A stretch of DNA of 64,000 bases, from positions 45,278 through 109,277 of the forward strand of contig NZ_CAAGHK010000011.1 of assembly GCF_900769625.1 (NCBI RefSeq), written 5' to 3'. The DNA comes from an uncultured Clostridium sp. (lineage in GTDB: Bacteria > Bacillota > Clostridia > Clostridiales > Clostridiaceae). How positions within the stretch are numbered: position 1 is the first letter of the stretch; each line of letters starts with the position of its first letter. The translations under genes were made by a program, and so were the position numbers. Positions 36,161 to 45,389 of this stretch are shown in pieces. Below the pieces are notes generated by a model. It ran no database searches and was not told where the DNA came from. It saw only the letters and a list, made by a program, of their open reading frames with translations.

Positions 36161-36239
36161 GGTTAACAGTTATCATATAACAGTTAACAGTTTTTAAGTA
36201 TTTTTAAAATTTTTTATTTAAAATTCCATTGGAATTTTA
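36161..36239. repeat. Palindrome plus TTAACAGTTATCA module in oppF-oppA spacer
   Basis: TAAAATTCC and GGAATTTTA around three bases (36219-36239), next to a TTAACAGTTATCATATAACA / GTTAACAG segment (36161-36190). It has the same two-part layout as the repeats at 16.57, 17.51 and 54.79 kb. Confidence 0.45.
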
Positions 36240-36243
36240 CTTC

Positions 36244-37227
36244 TTAATCATATAAGTGGCATGCAACAAAATGTCCATGTTCAACTTCCTTAAGTACAGG
36301 ATCAACTTTAGAACATATTGGTTTTGCACATTTACATCTTCCTTTAAATCTACATCCCAGTGGTGGGTCTATAGGTGATGGAATATCACCTTCAAGTATT
36401 ATTCTCCTATTGTTTTTAGCCTCTATAGGATCTGGAATAGGTACAGCAGACAGAAGTGCCTGAGTATATGGATGTTTTGGATTATTGTAAACTTCATTAC
36501 TCTCACCTTTTTCAACCATCTGTCCAAGATACATAACCCCTATATGAGTTGATATATGTTTAACCATGGACAGATCATGAGCTATAAATAAATAAGTCAA
36601 CCCTAATTCTTCCTGTAATTCTTCAAGCATGTTTATAACCTGAGCCTGAATAGAAACATCAAGTGCTGAAATTGGCTCATCGCATACTATAAAATCAGGT
36701 TCAACAGCCAAAGCTCTTGCTATCCCAATTCTCTGTCTCTGACCACCTGAAAATTCATGAGGATATCTGTTTATATGATCACTCATAAGTCCAACCTTAG
36801 ATAAAAGACTTCTTATTCTCTCAGTTCTTGCTTCTCCCTTAAGAAGTTTATGTATATCAATAGCTTCCCCTATAATATCTCCAACAGTCATTCTAGGATC
36901 TAAAGAAGCATAAGGATCCTGAAAGATCATCTGCATTTTCTTTCTTAACGGAACCATTTCTTTACTTGAATACTTTGTAATATCCTGCCCATTGAAAATT
37001 ATCTGACCGCCTGTTGGTTCATACAGCTTTAATATAGTTCTTCCTGTAGTAGTTTTACCACATCCTGACTCACCTACAAGCCCTAAAGTTTCACCTCTTC
37101 TTAGTGTAAATGAAACTCTATCTACTGCTTTTACATAGCTTTTACCTTTAAATAATCCTTTTTTTGCAGGGAAGTATTTACATAAATCTTTCACTTCTAA
37201 AATAATATCATTTTTCTTATCTTCCAC
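36244..37227 (-). CDS. oppF: Oligopeptide ABC importer ATPase OppF
   Basis: 327 residues, GTG start overlapping the oppD stop by one base (TAGTG). Walker A GESGCGKTT, Q-loop FQDPYASLDPRM, signature EFSGGQRQRIGIARAL, Walker B FIVCDEPISALD. The C-terminal CRFKGRCKCAKPIC contains the four-Cys motif of this family. With OppD it hydrolyses ATP to drive peptide uptake. Confidence 0.95.
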   Translation of the reverse strand: MEDKKNDIILEVKDLCKYFPAKKGLFKGKSYVKAVDRVSFTLRRGETLGLVGESGCGKTTTGRTILKLYEPTGGQIIFNGQDITKYSSKEMVPLRKKMQMIFQDPYASLDPRMTVGDIIGEAIDIHKLLKGEARTERIRSLLSKVGLMSDHINRYPHEFSGGQRQRIGIARALAVEPDFIVCDEPISALDVSIQAQVINMLEELQEELGLTYLFIAHDLSMVKHISTHIGVMYLGQMVEKGESNEVYNNPKHPYTQALLSAVPIPDPIEAKNNRRIILEGDIPSPIDPPLGCRFKGRCKCAKPICSKVDPVLKEVEHGHFVACHLYD

Positions 37228-38234
37228 TACTTATCCCTCCTTATAGGTGATTCAACCTTTGGTGCATCCTTATGACAAAGCCAGCATGCAGTCTTATGAT
37301 TCTCACCATTTTCAAATAATGGCGGCAGCTTCTGTAGGCATATTTTCATTGCATATTCACATCTTGCAGCAAATGCACACCCTGCAGGCGGCTTTAATAA
37401 ATCTGGCGGCTGCCCTTCAATAGGTTTTAATTTTTCTTTTGTGTTTTCCTTTGGATTTGGAACACTTCTTAAAAGTCCCCATGTATATGGATGTTTTCCT
37501 CTATAGAAAATATCTTCTGTAGTGCCTGTTTCAACTATTGTTCCTCCATACATGACATTTATTCTACTGCATAAATCAGCAACAACACCTAAATCATGAG
37601 TTATAAGTATTATTGATGTATTAAACTTTTCCTTTAAATCTTTCATAAGATCAAGAATCTGAGCCTGTATAGTAACATCAAGAGCTGTTGTAGGTTCATC
37701 TGCAATAATTAGCTTTGGTTTACATATTAAACTCATTGCTATCATAGCTCTTTGTCTCATACCACCTGAAAATTCATAAGGATACTGTTTCATTCTCTTT
37801 TCAGGACTTGGTATTCCTACAAGAGAAAGCATTTTTATTGCTTCCTTTTTAGCTTCTGCTCTGCTTATTTTTTTATGTTTTAATATTGGTTCCATAAGCT
37901 GGTCTCCAATTGTGTAAACTGGATTTAATGATGTCATTGGATCTTGAAATATCATTCCAATATCATTACCTCTTATAGATTCCATTACTGATTCTTTTAC
38001 ATTTGAAATATCTTTTCCATCAAAATAAATTTCTCCACCTGTCAGCTTCCCATTATCAGCAAGAAGTCTCATTATCGACATCATGGTAACACTTTTACCA
38101 CAACCTGATTCTCCAACAATGCCTAAGGCTTCACCTTTGTCCAAATGAAAAGATACACCTCTCACTGCTTTTACTTCCCCAACATTAGTCTTAAATGAAG
38201 TTTTTAAATCTTTTACCTCTAATATCTTTTCCAT
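37227..38234 (-). CDS. oppD: Oligopeptide ABC importer ATPase OppD
   Basis: 335 residues. Walker A GESGCGKSV, Q-loop FQDPMTSLNPVY, signature EFSGGMRQRAMIAMSL, Walker B LIIADEPTTALD, C-terminal CAFAARCEYAMKIC with the conserved cysteines. Translation is coupled to oppF at its stop. Confidence 0.95.
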   Translation of the reverse strand: MEKILEVKDLKTSFKTNVGEVKAVRGVSFHLDKGEALGIVGESGCGKSVTMMSIMRLLADNGKLTGGEIYFDGKDISNVKESVMESIRGNDIGMIFQDPMTSLNPVYTIGDQLMEPILKHKKISRAEAKKEAIKMLSLVGIPSPEKRMKQYPYEFSGGMRQRAMIAMSLICKPKLIIADEPTTALDVTIQAQILDLMKDLKEKFNTSIILITHDLGVVADLCSRINVMYGGTIVETGTTEDIFYRGKHPYTWGLLRSVPNPKENTKEKLKPIEGQPPDLLKPPAGCAFAARCEYAMKICLQKLPPLFENGENHKTACWLCHKDAPKVESPIRRDK

Positions 38235-38245
38235 ATTCTTTTCTC

Positions 38246-39187
38246 CTATCTCTTATTCTTAGGATCTAAAGCATCGTTTAATCCATCACCAAAAAGGTTA
38301 AATGATAATATTATTAAGCAAATCATTACTGCTGGGAATAACAATTGCCATGGATATGTATAAATTGCTTTCATTGCTTCATTAGCTAAAGTTCCAAGTG
38401 ATGCTTTAGGTGGTACAAGACCAAGTCCTATGAAGCTTAAGAATGCTTCTGTAAATACTGCTTCGGGAATTAACAATGTCAATGTAACCATTATTGAACC
38501 TATACAGTTTGGTATTAAATGTCTTATTAATATTCTAAAATCTGAAGCTCCAAGAGCTTTAGATGCAAGTACAAATTCCTGCTGTTTTAATTGAAGAACA
38601 TCTCCTCTAACAATTCTCGCCATACCAATCCAGTATGAAATAGAAAGAGCTAAAATTATAGTCCCAAGGCCACTTCCACTACTTCCAGGTTTATTTAATA
38701 CAGCCATAAATATAATTACATAAATAGTTAATGGAATTGAGTAAATTACATCAACAATTCTCATGAGAACTGCATCTACTTTCCCACCAAAATATCCTGC
38801 AATCCCACCATATAAAACACCTATTATAAGATTAATAAATGCTGCTACAATTGCAATTGTAAGTGAATATCGTGCTCCCATAAATACTCTCACAAAAATA
38901 TCTCTTCCAAGCTGATCTGTCCCAAATAAATGTTCACTGCTTGGTTTTAAATTTGTCATTGAAAGATCATTAGTAGAATAATCATATTGTGAACACATTG
39001 GCACTATAATTGCCGATAATATAATAAGCATTACTATGCATAATGATACAAGTGAAACTTTATTGCTTTTTAATCTCATCCATGCATCTTTCCAATAACC
39101 GATACTTGGTCTTACAACCACATCTATCTTCTTTTCTTCATCAGTTAGAGGAGTAAATAATTCCTTGTCTAAACTTAATTCTTCCAT
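38246..39187 (-). CDS. oppC: Oligopeptide ABC importer permease OppC
   Basis: 313 residues, about six spans, with the extended N-terminal cytoplasmic part (about 1-45) usual in OppC. HLFGTDQLGRDIFVRVFMGA and the EAA loop ALGASDFRILIRHLIPNC identify the family. Located 12 bases after oppB and 11 before oppD. Confidence 0.95.
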   Translation of the reverse strand: MEELSLDKELFTPLTDEEKKIDVVVRPSIGYWKDAWMRLKSNKVSLVSLCIVMLIILSAIIVPMCSQYDYSTNDLSMTNLKPSSEHLFGTDQLGRDIFVRVFMGARYSLTIAIVAAFINLIIGVLYGGIAGYFGGKVDAVLMRIVDVIYSIPLTIYVIIFMAVLNKPGSSGSGLGTIILALSISYWIGMARIVRGDVLQLKQQEFVLASKALGASDFRILIRHLIPNCIGSIMVTLTLLIPEAVFTEAFLSFIGLGLVPPKASLGTLANEAMKAIYTYPWQLLFPAVMICLIILSFNLFGDGLNDALDPKNKR

Positions 39188-39199
39188 CTTCCGCTCCTC

Positions 39200-40126
39200 C
39201 TAAACTTCAGCATTTTCTAATTTAATTCTTGGATCAATAACAACATAGAGTATATCTACTAAAAAGTTAAATGTTATGAGCATTGTACAATAGAATACTG
39301 TCACTCCAAGAAGCATAGAATAATCTCTATTTGTAACAGATTGTACAAATTCATTTCCAAGTCCAGGAATAGCAAAAATCTGTTCAACTATAAAACTTCC
39401 TGTAAGAATACTTGCAATTAAAGGACCAACATATGTTACTATTGGAATCAATGAATTTCTAAGAGCATGCTTAAAAATTATCTTTCCTTTACTTAATCCC
39501 TTGGCTTTTGCTGTTCTAATGTAATCAGATTTAAGTACATCCAAAAGCTTGTTTCTTGTTAACCTTGTTATAAAGGCCATAGAAGACATTGATAATGCAA
39601 TTACCGGCATTATATAATTCTTCCAATTTCCAAATCCAGTTGGTGGCAATAATCCAAACTTTACTGCTAAAAAATAAATTAATACAGCACTTGTTACAAA
39701 ACTAGGTATTGTAATGCCCAGTGTTACAATAAATACTATAGTAGTATCTGCCCAGGTATTTCTTTTTAATGCTGCGGCAACTCCAAGAGTTATCCCTATA
39801 ATTATTGAAGCTGCAACACTACATAGCCCTACCTTTGCAGATGCTGGAAATGAAGTACTAATTGTATCTGTAACTCCTCTCCCTTTGAATGTCATTGATT
39901 CGCCCAAATCACCATGAACTAAATTATTTATATACATAAAATATTGCTCACTAAGTGGTTTGTCCATTCCATATTTAGCTTCCATATTAGCTTTTACCTG
40001 TGGAGTAAGTTTATCACTATCAAATGGTCCACCTGGCATTAATCTCATCAAGAAAAATGTAAGTGTAATGACAACCCATATAGTTAATAAACTAGCTACT
40101 AGTCTTTTACCTATGTATTTAATCAT
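39200..40126 (-). CDS. oppB: Oligopeptide ABC importer permease OppB
   Basis: 308 residues with six spans. N-terminus MIKYIGKRLVASLLTIWVVI, then MRLMPGGPFDS, GDLGESMTFKGRGVTD and EAA loop AKGLSKGKIIFKHALRN are typical of OppB. First gene of the operon; ATG after GAGGGAG. Confidence 0.95.
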   Translation of the reverse strand: MIKYIGKRLVASLLTIWVVITLTFFLMRLMPGGPFDSDKLTPQVKANMEAKYGMDKPLSEQYFMYINNLVHGDLGESMTFKGRGVTDTISTSFPASAKVGLCSVAASIIIGITLGVAAALKRNTWADTTIVFIVTLGITIPSFVTSAVLIYFLAVKFGLLPPTGFGNWKNYIMPVIALSMSSMAFITRLTRNKLLDVLKSDYIRTAKAKGLSKGKIIFKHALRNSLIPIVTYVGPLIASILTGSFIVEQIFAIPGLGNEFVQSVTNRDYSMLLGVTVFYCTMLITFNFLVDILYVVIDPRIKLENAEV

Positions 40127-40654
40127 TTTATCTCCCTCACTTATTTTCGATATTTATCAACAATTAATTCTTATTTAGTTATTATATATTAATAAAATTT
40201 ATTGTCAATTTTTTATATATTTAATATATATTTCATATAGTAATTTTTTTTAACATTTTATCAATTATATTCTATAAAATTATGCAATTGATTTACTTTT
40301 AAATTTTTGTAAACGTTTATAATTTAAATTTACTATCTTTTTAAAAATACATTTGTCTTTCCAAAGAAAACATTTACCAATTATAAAATTATCAATTATA
40401 AGAAATATTTCTATAATTTGAATTTTTTATATATAACATTAACTTTTCACTATGTGATATTCTATTTACTATATTTCTGTATTTTTAATATTTATATGTA
40501 TTTATTAATTTTTACAAATTAAATATTGCTCATCATCAAAAAACGGTGCTTGACATGATTCTAATTAAATAATATTTTACTATGAAGTGCAAAAATCACT
40601 TTAAAATGTTTGTCAAGAATATATTTTGCTGTTGAACCTTTAATATTTTGTAAA
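40127..40654. other. Intergenic region upstream of oppB
   Basis: Strongly AT-rich. It should hold the opp promoter on the minus strand. A TTGACA at 40550 and a TGTCAAG at 40612 form a short spaced inverted repeat, of unknown meaning. No open frame with a ribosome site was seen. Confidence 0.4.
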
Positions 40655-40680
40655 ATAAAAAAATGGAGCTGTCTCCAGCA
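40655..40680 (-). terminator. Short terminator after the aminotransferase gene
   Basis: On the minus strand TGGAG-ACAG-CTCCA is followed by seven Ts, 72 bases beyond the stop at 40752. The stem is only five base pairs. Confidence 0.5.
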
Positions 40681-40751
40681 GTTTTTCACTTGCTAATACG
40701 ACATGCTCCTAATAACAGTACTTATTAAATTAATACACTTCTATTCAGTAT

Positions 40752-41894
40752 CTAATTGTTAAAATTTTGTAATAAAAATTTTTCAAATCTATCAAAAGCC
40801 TCTTTTAATACTTCATCTGAATAACAGTAAGATATTCTCATATATCCTTCTCCAAACTCTCCAAAAGCACTGCCAGGCACAAATCCCACTTTACCTTCAG
40901 TCAGCAGTTTTTCACAAAATTCTTCTGAAGACATATTAAACTTTTTAATATTTGGGAAAATATAAAAAGCACCTTTTGGATCTACTACATCAATATTTAG
41001 TTTCTTTAATCTATTCATACAATAATTTTTTCTTTTCTCAAAAGATAATCTCATCAATTCCACATCATCCATTGCATTTCGTAATCCTTCAAGTGCACCA
41101 TATTGAGCTATTGAAGGTGCACATGAAACACCATATTGATGTACTTTGATTATTTCCTTCATATATTTATCTGCACATGCAACATAACCTATCCTTAATC
41201 CTGTCATTGAAAACATCTTTGAAAATCCGCTCACAAATATTATCTTATCCTTTATTTCCTTACACTGAGCAACTGAATAATATTCATCAAATATTATTGA
41301 TGCGTACATTTCATCAGTTATTATTGTAACATCTCTCCCCTTTATTATATCTACAAGCTCATCTCTTTGAGATTTTGTAAGTATAGCACCTGTAGGATTA
41401 GAAGGAAAAGACAGCATTAAATATTTAATATCTTCACTATCAAGTTTATTTTTTATCTCTTCAGTATTAACTGTGAAGTCATCATTAAGCTTGTAATTTA
41501 CAACTTGTGCACCAATCATCAATGAAATATTTTCATATGCTGGATATGCTGGCCCAGGTATTAAAATCTTATCACCTTCATTCATAAGTGCAAATAAAAC
41601 TGAAAATAATCCTTCACTTCCGCCCACTGTTATGCAGATTTCTTCTTTAGCATACTCGATGTCAAATTTTCTTAAGTATGTGCAGATTTCCTGGCGAAGT
41701 TCTTCTATTCCTGCATTTGATGTATATGTTGTTTTATTTGTTTCAACGGCATTAATCATAGCCTGTGAAACAGAAACAGGAACAAAAAAATCTGGCTGCC
41801 CTATTGTAAGAGAAATTGCTCCATCAGCTTTTTTAACTTTTTCAGCAAATCTTCTTATTCCGGAAATCTGAATCTTTTCTAATCTTTTATTCAT
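40752..41894 (-). CDS. PLP-dependent aminotransferase, probably PatA (N-acetyl-LL-DAP)
   Basis: 380 residues, class I/II fold. NPTG at 166-169, D194 in ITDEMY, and the PLP lysine K226 in SGFSKMFSMTGLRIGY are all present. Because it lies back to back with dapH and this region also has dapA and dapB, the likeliest substrate is N-acetyl-2-amino-6-oxopimelate, the step after DapH. Other roles (aspartate or aromatic aminotransferase) cannot be excluded from sequence. ATG after GGGGAG. Confidence 0.88.
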   Translation of the reverse strand: MNKRLEKIQISGIRRFAEKVKKADGAISLTIGQPDFFVPVSVSQAMINAVETNKTTYTSNAGIEELRQEICTYLRKFDIEYAKEEICITVGGSEGLFSVLFALMNEGDKILIPGPAYPAYENISLMIGAQVVNYKLNDDFTVNTEEIKNKLDSEDIKYLMLSFPSNPTGAILTKSQRDELVDIIKGRDVTIITDEMYASIIFDEYYSVAQCKEIKDKIIFVSGFSKMFSMTGLRIGYVACADKYMKEIIKVHQYGVSCAPSIAQYGALEGLRNAMDDVELMRLSFEKRKNYCMNRLKKLNIDVVDPKGAFYIFPNIKKFNMSSEEFCEKLLTEGKVGFVPGSAFGEFGEGYMRISYCYSDEVLKEAFDRFEKFLLQNFNN

Positions 41895-42251
41895 ATGTAT
41901 CGCTCCCCAATCTAACTAGTGAATTTTTACATTCTCTTAACTTTTAATATTAAAGTAAAACTAAAAACTTAATATACTGACTAATATTATTATAAAATAA
42001 AATCTTTCATATTCATAGAAATGATTTTTCTACGATTTTCATTATTCTCCTATATATCCTCTGCTCTCATTTCTTATATTAATAATCTCCAATTCATTCT
42101 ATTAATATTTTACAGTAGTTAAACATACACATGAGATAAGAATATAAAACTAATACTTATTTTCTCAAATTTTCTATTTTTTCTCTTTTATTTGTTGATA
42201 TTTTTTATTATAATGAAATAGTATACGGATGTATAGAGAAAGGGTGATATA
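41895..42251. other. Divergent promoter region between patA-like gene and dapH
   Basis: 357 bases of AT-rich DNA between divergent genes. I see no riboswitch core or conserved hairpin; both promoters should lie here. Confidence 0.45.
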
Positions 42252-42962
42252 ATGTCATATAATTTAACAGATCCTTATGAAATTGCCAGATTTATTAAGG
42301 AATCAAAAAAATCAACTCCAGTAAAAGTATATATTAATGGAGATTTAAGCAATGCTGAAATGAATGATGTAGAATGGTATGGTTCTAACGGATTCTATAT
42401 ATTAATGGGTGAATCTGATTCTATAACTAAAATAGTATTAGATAACAAACATCTTATAAAGCACTTCAGAATAGAAAATGATAGAAGAAATTCTGCAATC
42501 CCAATGTTAGACTTACTTGAAGTAGACGCAAGAATTGAACCAGGCGCAATCATCAGAGATAAAGTTACAATTGGTAAAAATGCTGTTGTAATGATGGGTG
42601 CAGTAATCAACATCGGTGCTGAAATCGGTGATGGAACTATGGTAGACATGAATGCTGTTGTAGGTGCAAGAGGACAGCTTGGAAAAAACGTGCACTTAGG
42701 TGCTGGTGCTGTTGTTGCTGGTGTTTTAGAACCACCAAGCAAAGAGCCATGTCAAATTGGAGACAATGCTTTAATCGGAGCAAACTCTGTAATACTTGAA
42801 GGTGTTAAAGTTGGTAAGGGTTCAGTTGTTGCAGCTGGTTCTGTTGTAACTGAAGATGTTCCAGACGGAGTTGTTGTTGCTGGTTCTCCCGCAAGAATAA
42901 TCAAAGAAGTTGATGATAAGACAAAAGACAAGACTCAGCTTTTAGAAGACTTAAGAAAATAA
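42252..42962 (+). CDS. dapH: Tetrahydrodipicolinate N-acetyltransferase
   Basis: 236 residues, the DapH (acetyl branch) length rather than the ~275 of succinyl-type DapD. An N-terminal alpha/beta domain (1-75) is followed by a left-handed beta-helix of hexapeptide repeats (IEPGAIIRDKVTIGKNAVVM, INIGAEIGDGTMVDMNAVVG). It acetylates tetrahydrodipicolinate with acetyl-CoA. ATG after AAAGGGTG. Confidence 0.96.
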   Translation: MSYNLTDPYEIARFIKESKKSTPVKVYINGDLSNAEMNDVEWYGSNGFYILMGESDSITKIVLDNKHLIKHFRIENDRRNSAIPMLDLLEVDARIEPGAIIRDKVTIGKNAVVMMGAVINIGAEIGDGTMVDMNAVVGARGQLGKNVHLGAGAVVAGVLEPPSKEPCQIGDNALIGANSVILEGVKVGKGSVVAAGSVVTEDVPDGVVVAGSPARIIKEVDDKTKDKTQLLEDLRK

Positions 42963-42988
42963 TATTTCAATATTAAATTACATACAAT

Positions 42989-43024
42989 AAAAGGACTTCC
43001 ATGATATGTTCAAGGAAGTCTTTT
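42989..43024 (+). terminator. Terminator of dapH
   Basis: AAAAGGACTTCC pairs with GGAAGTCTTTT (one bulge), 14-base loop, followed by Ts. Confidence 0.8.
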
Positions 43025-43146
43025 ATTTAACACAGATTTATTTTTTGTGTATATTTTTCTGATTAATTATTGACCATTGATAATTCTATAGCCTCTTCCT
43101 AAGTATTTTACTTATTCAATCAGTCATTAGTAATACAAAAGCTTTC

Positions 43147-43809
43147 TTATACTGCTCCTTCTGTACCATCAGCATTTGACTCATTTTCATCTTTCTGAGC
43201 CTTTTCCATTTTTGATATCGATACTTCGTAAGCTATTTTCTTTACGACTTCATTTTCTGAAATTTTCTTTTGATATTCCCTGCTTTGCAGTCTACCCCAT
43301 ACCTTAATATTATCGCCGACTTCTAATGTCTGACAGAATCTTGAATTTCTACCCCATGCAATTGTTGGAATGTAATCTGACTTGTTATAAGCTCTATTTA
43401 CTGCAAGAAGTACATCTGCAATTTCACGTCCAAAAGGAGTTGTTCTATAAATAGGTTCCTTACAGATATATCCGTCTAAGAATATTTCATTAGGATTTTT
43501 GCTGTGTTCTACGCATGGTTCAATATTTCTTGCAAAAACTGTAAGTATAAGTTTATTTGATCCATCAATAAACTTGTTGTATGATCTCAGTTGTCCTTCA
43601 ACAATTACTTCACTACCTATTTCAAGCTTCATATCACTTAACAGTCTTTCTGAAACAGTAATATTTAAAGTATCTACTGAGTCACTTAATCTCATTACAT
43701 CTAAATTGAAAGTATAAAATCCCTCCCCATACATCTCGTGGCTAAACTCTAACTCAGATGTCACTTTACCTTCTAGGTAAATCTTGTTATTTAGCATTAA
43801 ATTATCCAT
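43147..43809 (-). CDS. Single-stranded DNA-binding-like (OB-fold) protein
   Basis: 220 residues with two OB-type halves: IYLEGKVTSELEFSHEMYGE (near 9-28) and IFLDGYICKEPIYRTTPFGR (near 110-129), the second ending in a typical SSB strand pattern (IPTIAWGRNSRFCQTLEVGD). The C-terminus is acidic then EGAV, not the DDDIPF tip of housekeeping SSB. It may be a primosomal PriB-like or secondary SSB. The ATG at 43809 follows GAGAGGG; an ATG six codons earlier lacks a site. Confidence 0.82.
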   Translation of the reverse strand: MDNLMLNNKIYLEGKVTSELEFSHEMYGEGFYTFNLDVMRLSDSVDTLNITVSERLLSDMKLEIGSEVIVEGQLRSYNKFIDGSNKLILTVFARNIEPCVEHSKNPNEIFLDGYICKEPIYRTTPFGREIADVLLAVNRAYNKSDYIPTIAWGRNSRFCQTLEVGDNIKVWGRLQSREYQKKISENEVVKKIAYEVSISKMEKAQKDENESNADGTEGAV

Positions 43810-43910
43810 TGTAATCCCTCTCTCCATCGGAAATTATTATTAATTAAATATATGCACTTACTAGCATATATTACCATTATAATACAAAAACTAGCTCTTT
43901 TTCAATATTT

Positions 43911-44675
43911 TTAACTATTTTTATGTTGAATTCCTTTTTCATCTATATTGTAATCGTTTTTATATATCATTTCACCGACCGGCTTAAATACATACCCCTG
44001 TTCCTGCATCTCTTTTATTATCCTTTCAAGATTTTCAGGAGTATACCTAGCGTTATTATGAAATAACAAAATAGAACCAGGCTTTACTTTTTTCATTACA
44101 CGATTATATTCAACATCTGCTCCAAGCTCTTTCCAGTCTACAGAATCTACATTCCACTGTATACATTTATATCCAAGCCCACTGACCCTTTCAAAACAGT
44201 CTTTGTTATATTCTCCACTTGGAAATCTGAAAAGCTCTGGTTTCTTCCCTGTATACTTTTCTATAGTGTCATCAGTCTTTTTTAATTCCTCCTTCATCTT
44301 TTCAAAAGTTATTTTAGTAAACCCAGGATGCATGTAACTATGATTACCTATTTCATGTCCTCTCTCATTAATATCAATTAATTTATTTACATTATCTTGA
44401 TTGTAATTGACCCACCCTCCCATTATGAAGAATGTTCCTTTAACATTATACTTATCTAATATGTTCAATATGCTTTCTAAGTTATCTTTTTCTGCCCAGT
44501 TTATATCAAATGTGATACTTACTGTCTTTTCCTCTGTATCAACACAATAGATAGGCTGTTCTTCCTTAATATCTCCCATGGCTAGTTTACCACTATAACT
44601 CATAGTAAATGACAGGATTACAACAAATACTATCAAGCCAGCATCTATGGCTATTTTTTCAAATCTCCACTGCAA
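43911..44675 (-). CDS. PdaB-like polysaccharide deacetylase
   Basis: 254 residues. One N-terminal membrane segment (about 9-28) then a NodB domain. The first motif reads TFDINWAEKDN, with Ile where active deacetylases have the second Asp; GHEIGNHSYMHP supplies the HxxxH metal ligands; FRFPSGEYN is motif 3. This pattern fits PdaB, which is needed to keep spore cortex intact. TTG start with GAGGAGG six bases upstream. Confidence 0.85.
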   Translation of the reverse strand: MQWRFEKIAIDAGLIVFVVILSFTMSYSGKLAMGDIKEEQPIYCVDTEEKTVSITFDINWAEKDNLESILNILDKYNVKGTFFIMGGWVNYNQDNVNKLIDINERGHEIGNHSYMHPGFTKITFEKMKEELKKTDDTIEKYTGKKPELFRFPSGEYNKDCFERVSGLGYKCIQWNVDSVDWKELGADVEYNRVMKKVKPGSILLFHNNARYTPENLERIIKEMQEQGYVFKPVGEMIYKNDYNIDEKGIQHKNS

Positions 44676-44748
44676 ATTTATTCCTCCTCAATTCATATTT
44701 ACACTTTACTCTCTCCCAGATTACTTTACTGTTTTATTATTAACTATA

Positions 44749-44776
44749 TTCACTAATCGTTAATTTATGCTATAAT
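44749..44776 (+). promoter_or_regulatory. Likely sigma-A promoter of the DUF4364 gene
   Basis: TTCACT (44749-44754), 16-base spacer and TATAAT (44771-44776) with an upstream TGC making an extended -10. It lies 33 bases before the start codon. Confidence 0.55.
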
Positions 44777-44809
44777 GAAATAAGAGTTTCATTAGTCATG
44801 GAGGTAATT

Positions 44810-45334
44810 ATGTACGAAAGTTCATCAGAATTGGCAGAAAATAAATTATTAATGTTATATGTATTAAAATCAATACACGAACCAATATCCAATACTCAGC
44901 TTACAGAAATAATTCTTGAAAATAATTTTATAAATTACTTTACATTTCAACAATATTTATCTGAGCTTGAGGATGCAAAATTTGTTGAATATCATAAGAC
45001 TAATGACAAAAATCTATTGGTATTAACAAAACAGGGCGATACTGTTCTATCACTATTCAAGTCAAGATTATCGCCTGCTAAAATAGGTATTATTGATCAA
45101 TATATAAAAGAAAAAATAGAATCAATAAAAAAAGAACTTACTATTCATGCAGATTATACTTTAGGTGATAATGACAGTTTTATAGTAGATTTGAAAGCTG
45201 TTGAAAATCAATCTTTATTGATGGAATTAAAATTATCTGTTCCATCTAAAAATCAGGCTATATCTATCTGTAATAAGTGGAAGAATAATCCCTCTGATAT
45301 ATATAACTCTATTATCAATACATTTATAAATTAG
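44810..45334 (+). CDS. DUF4364 family protein
   Basis: 174 residues from ATG behind GGAGG (an ATG four codons earlier overlaps the site). The N-terminal third is a winged-helix-like domain (LMLYVLKSIHEPISNTQLTE, then LTKQGDTVLSLF). It probably binds DNA, perhaps as a regulator; its targets are unknown. The gene stands alone and its terminator lies inside the 3' end of the opposite gene. Confidence 0.82.
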   Translation: MYESSSELAENKLLMLYVLKSIHEPISNTQLTEIILENNFINYFTFQQYLSELEDAKFVEYHKTNDKNLLVLTKQGDTVLSLFKSRLSPAKIGIIDQYIKEKIESIKKELTIHADYTLGDNDSFIVDLKAVENQSLLMELKLSVPSKNQAISICNKWKNNPSDIYNSIINTFIN

Positions 45335-45389
45335 GATATGTGTAAAATCTGATATTTTTCACAAAGCTGAATGTTTTATAAGTATATGA

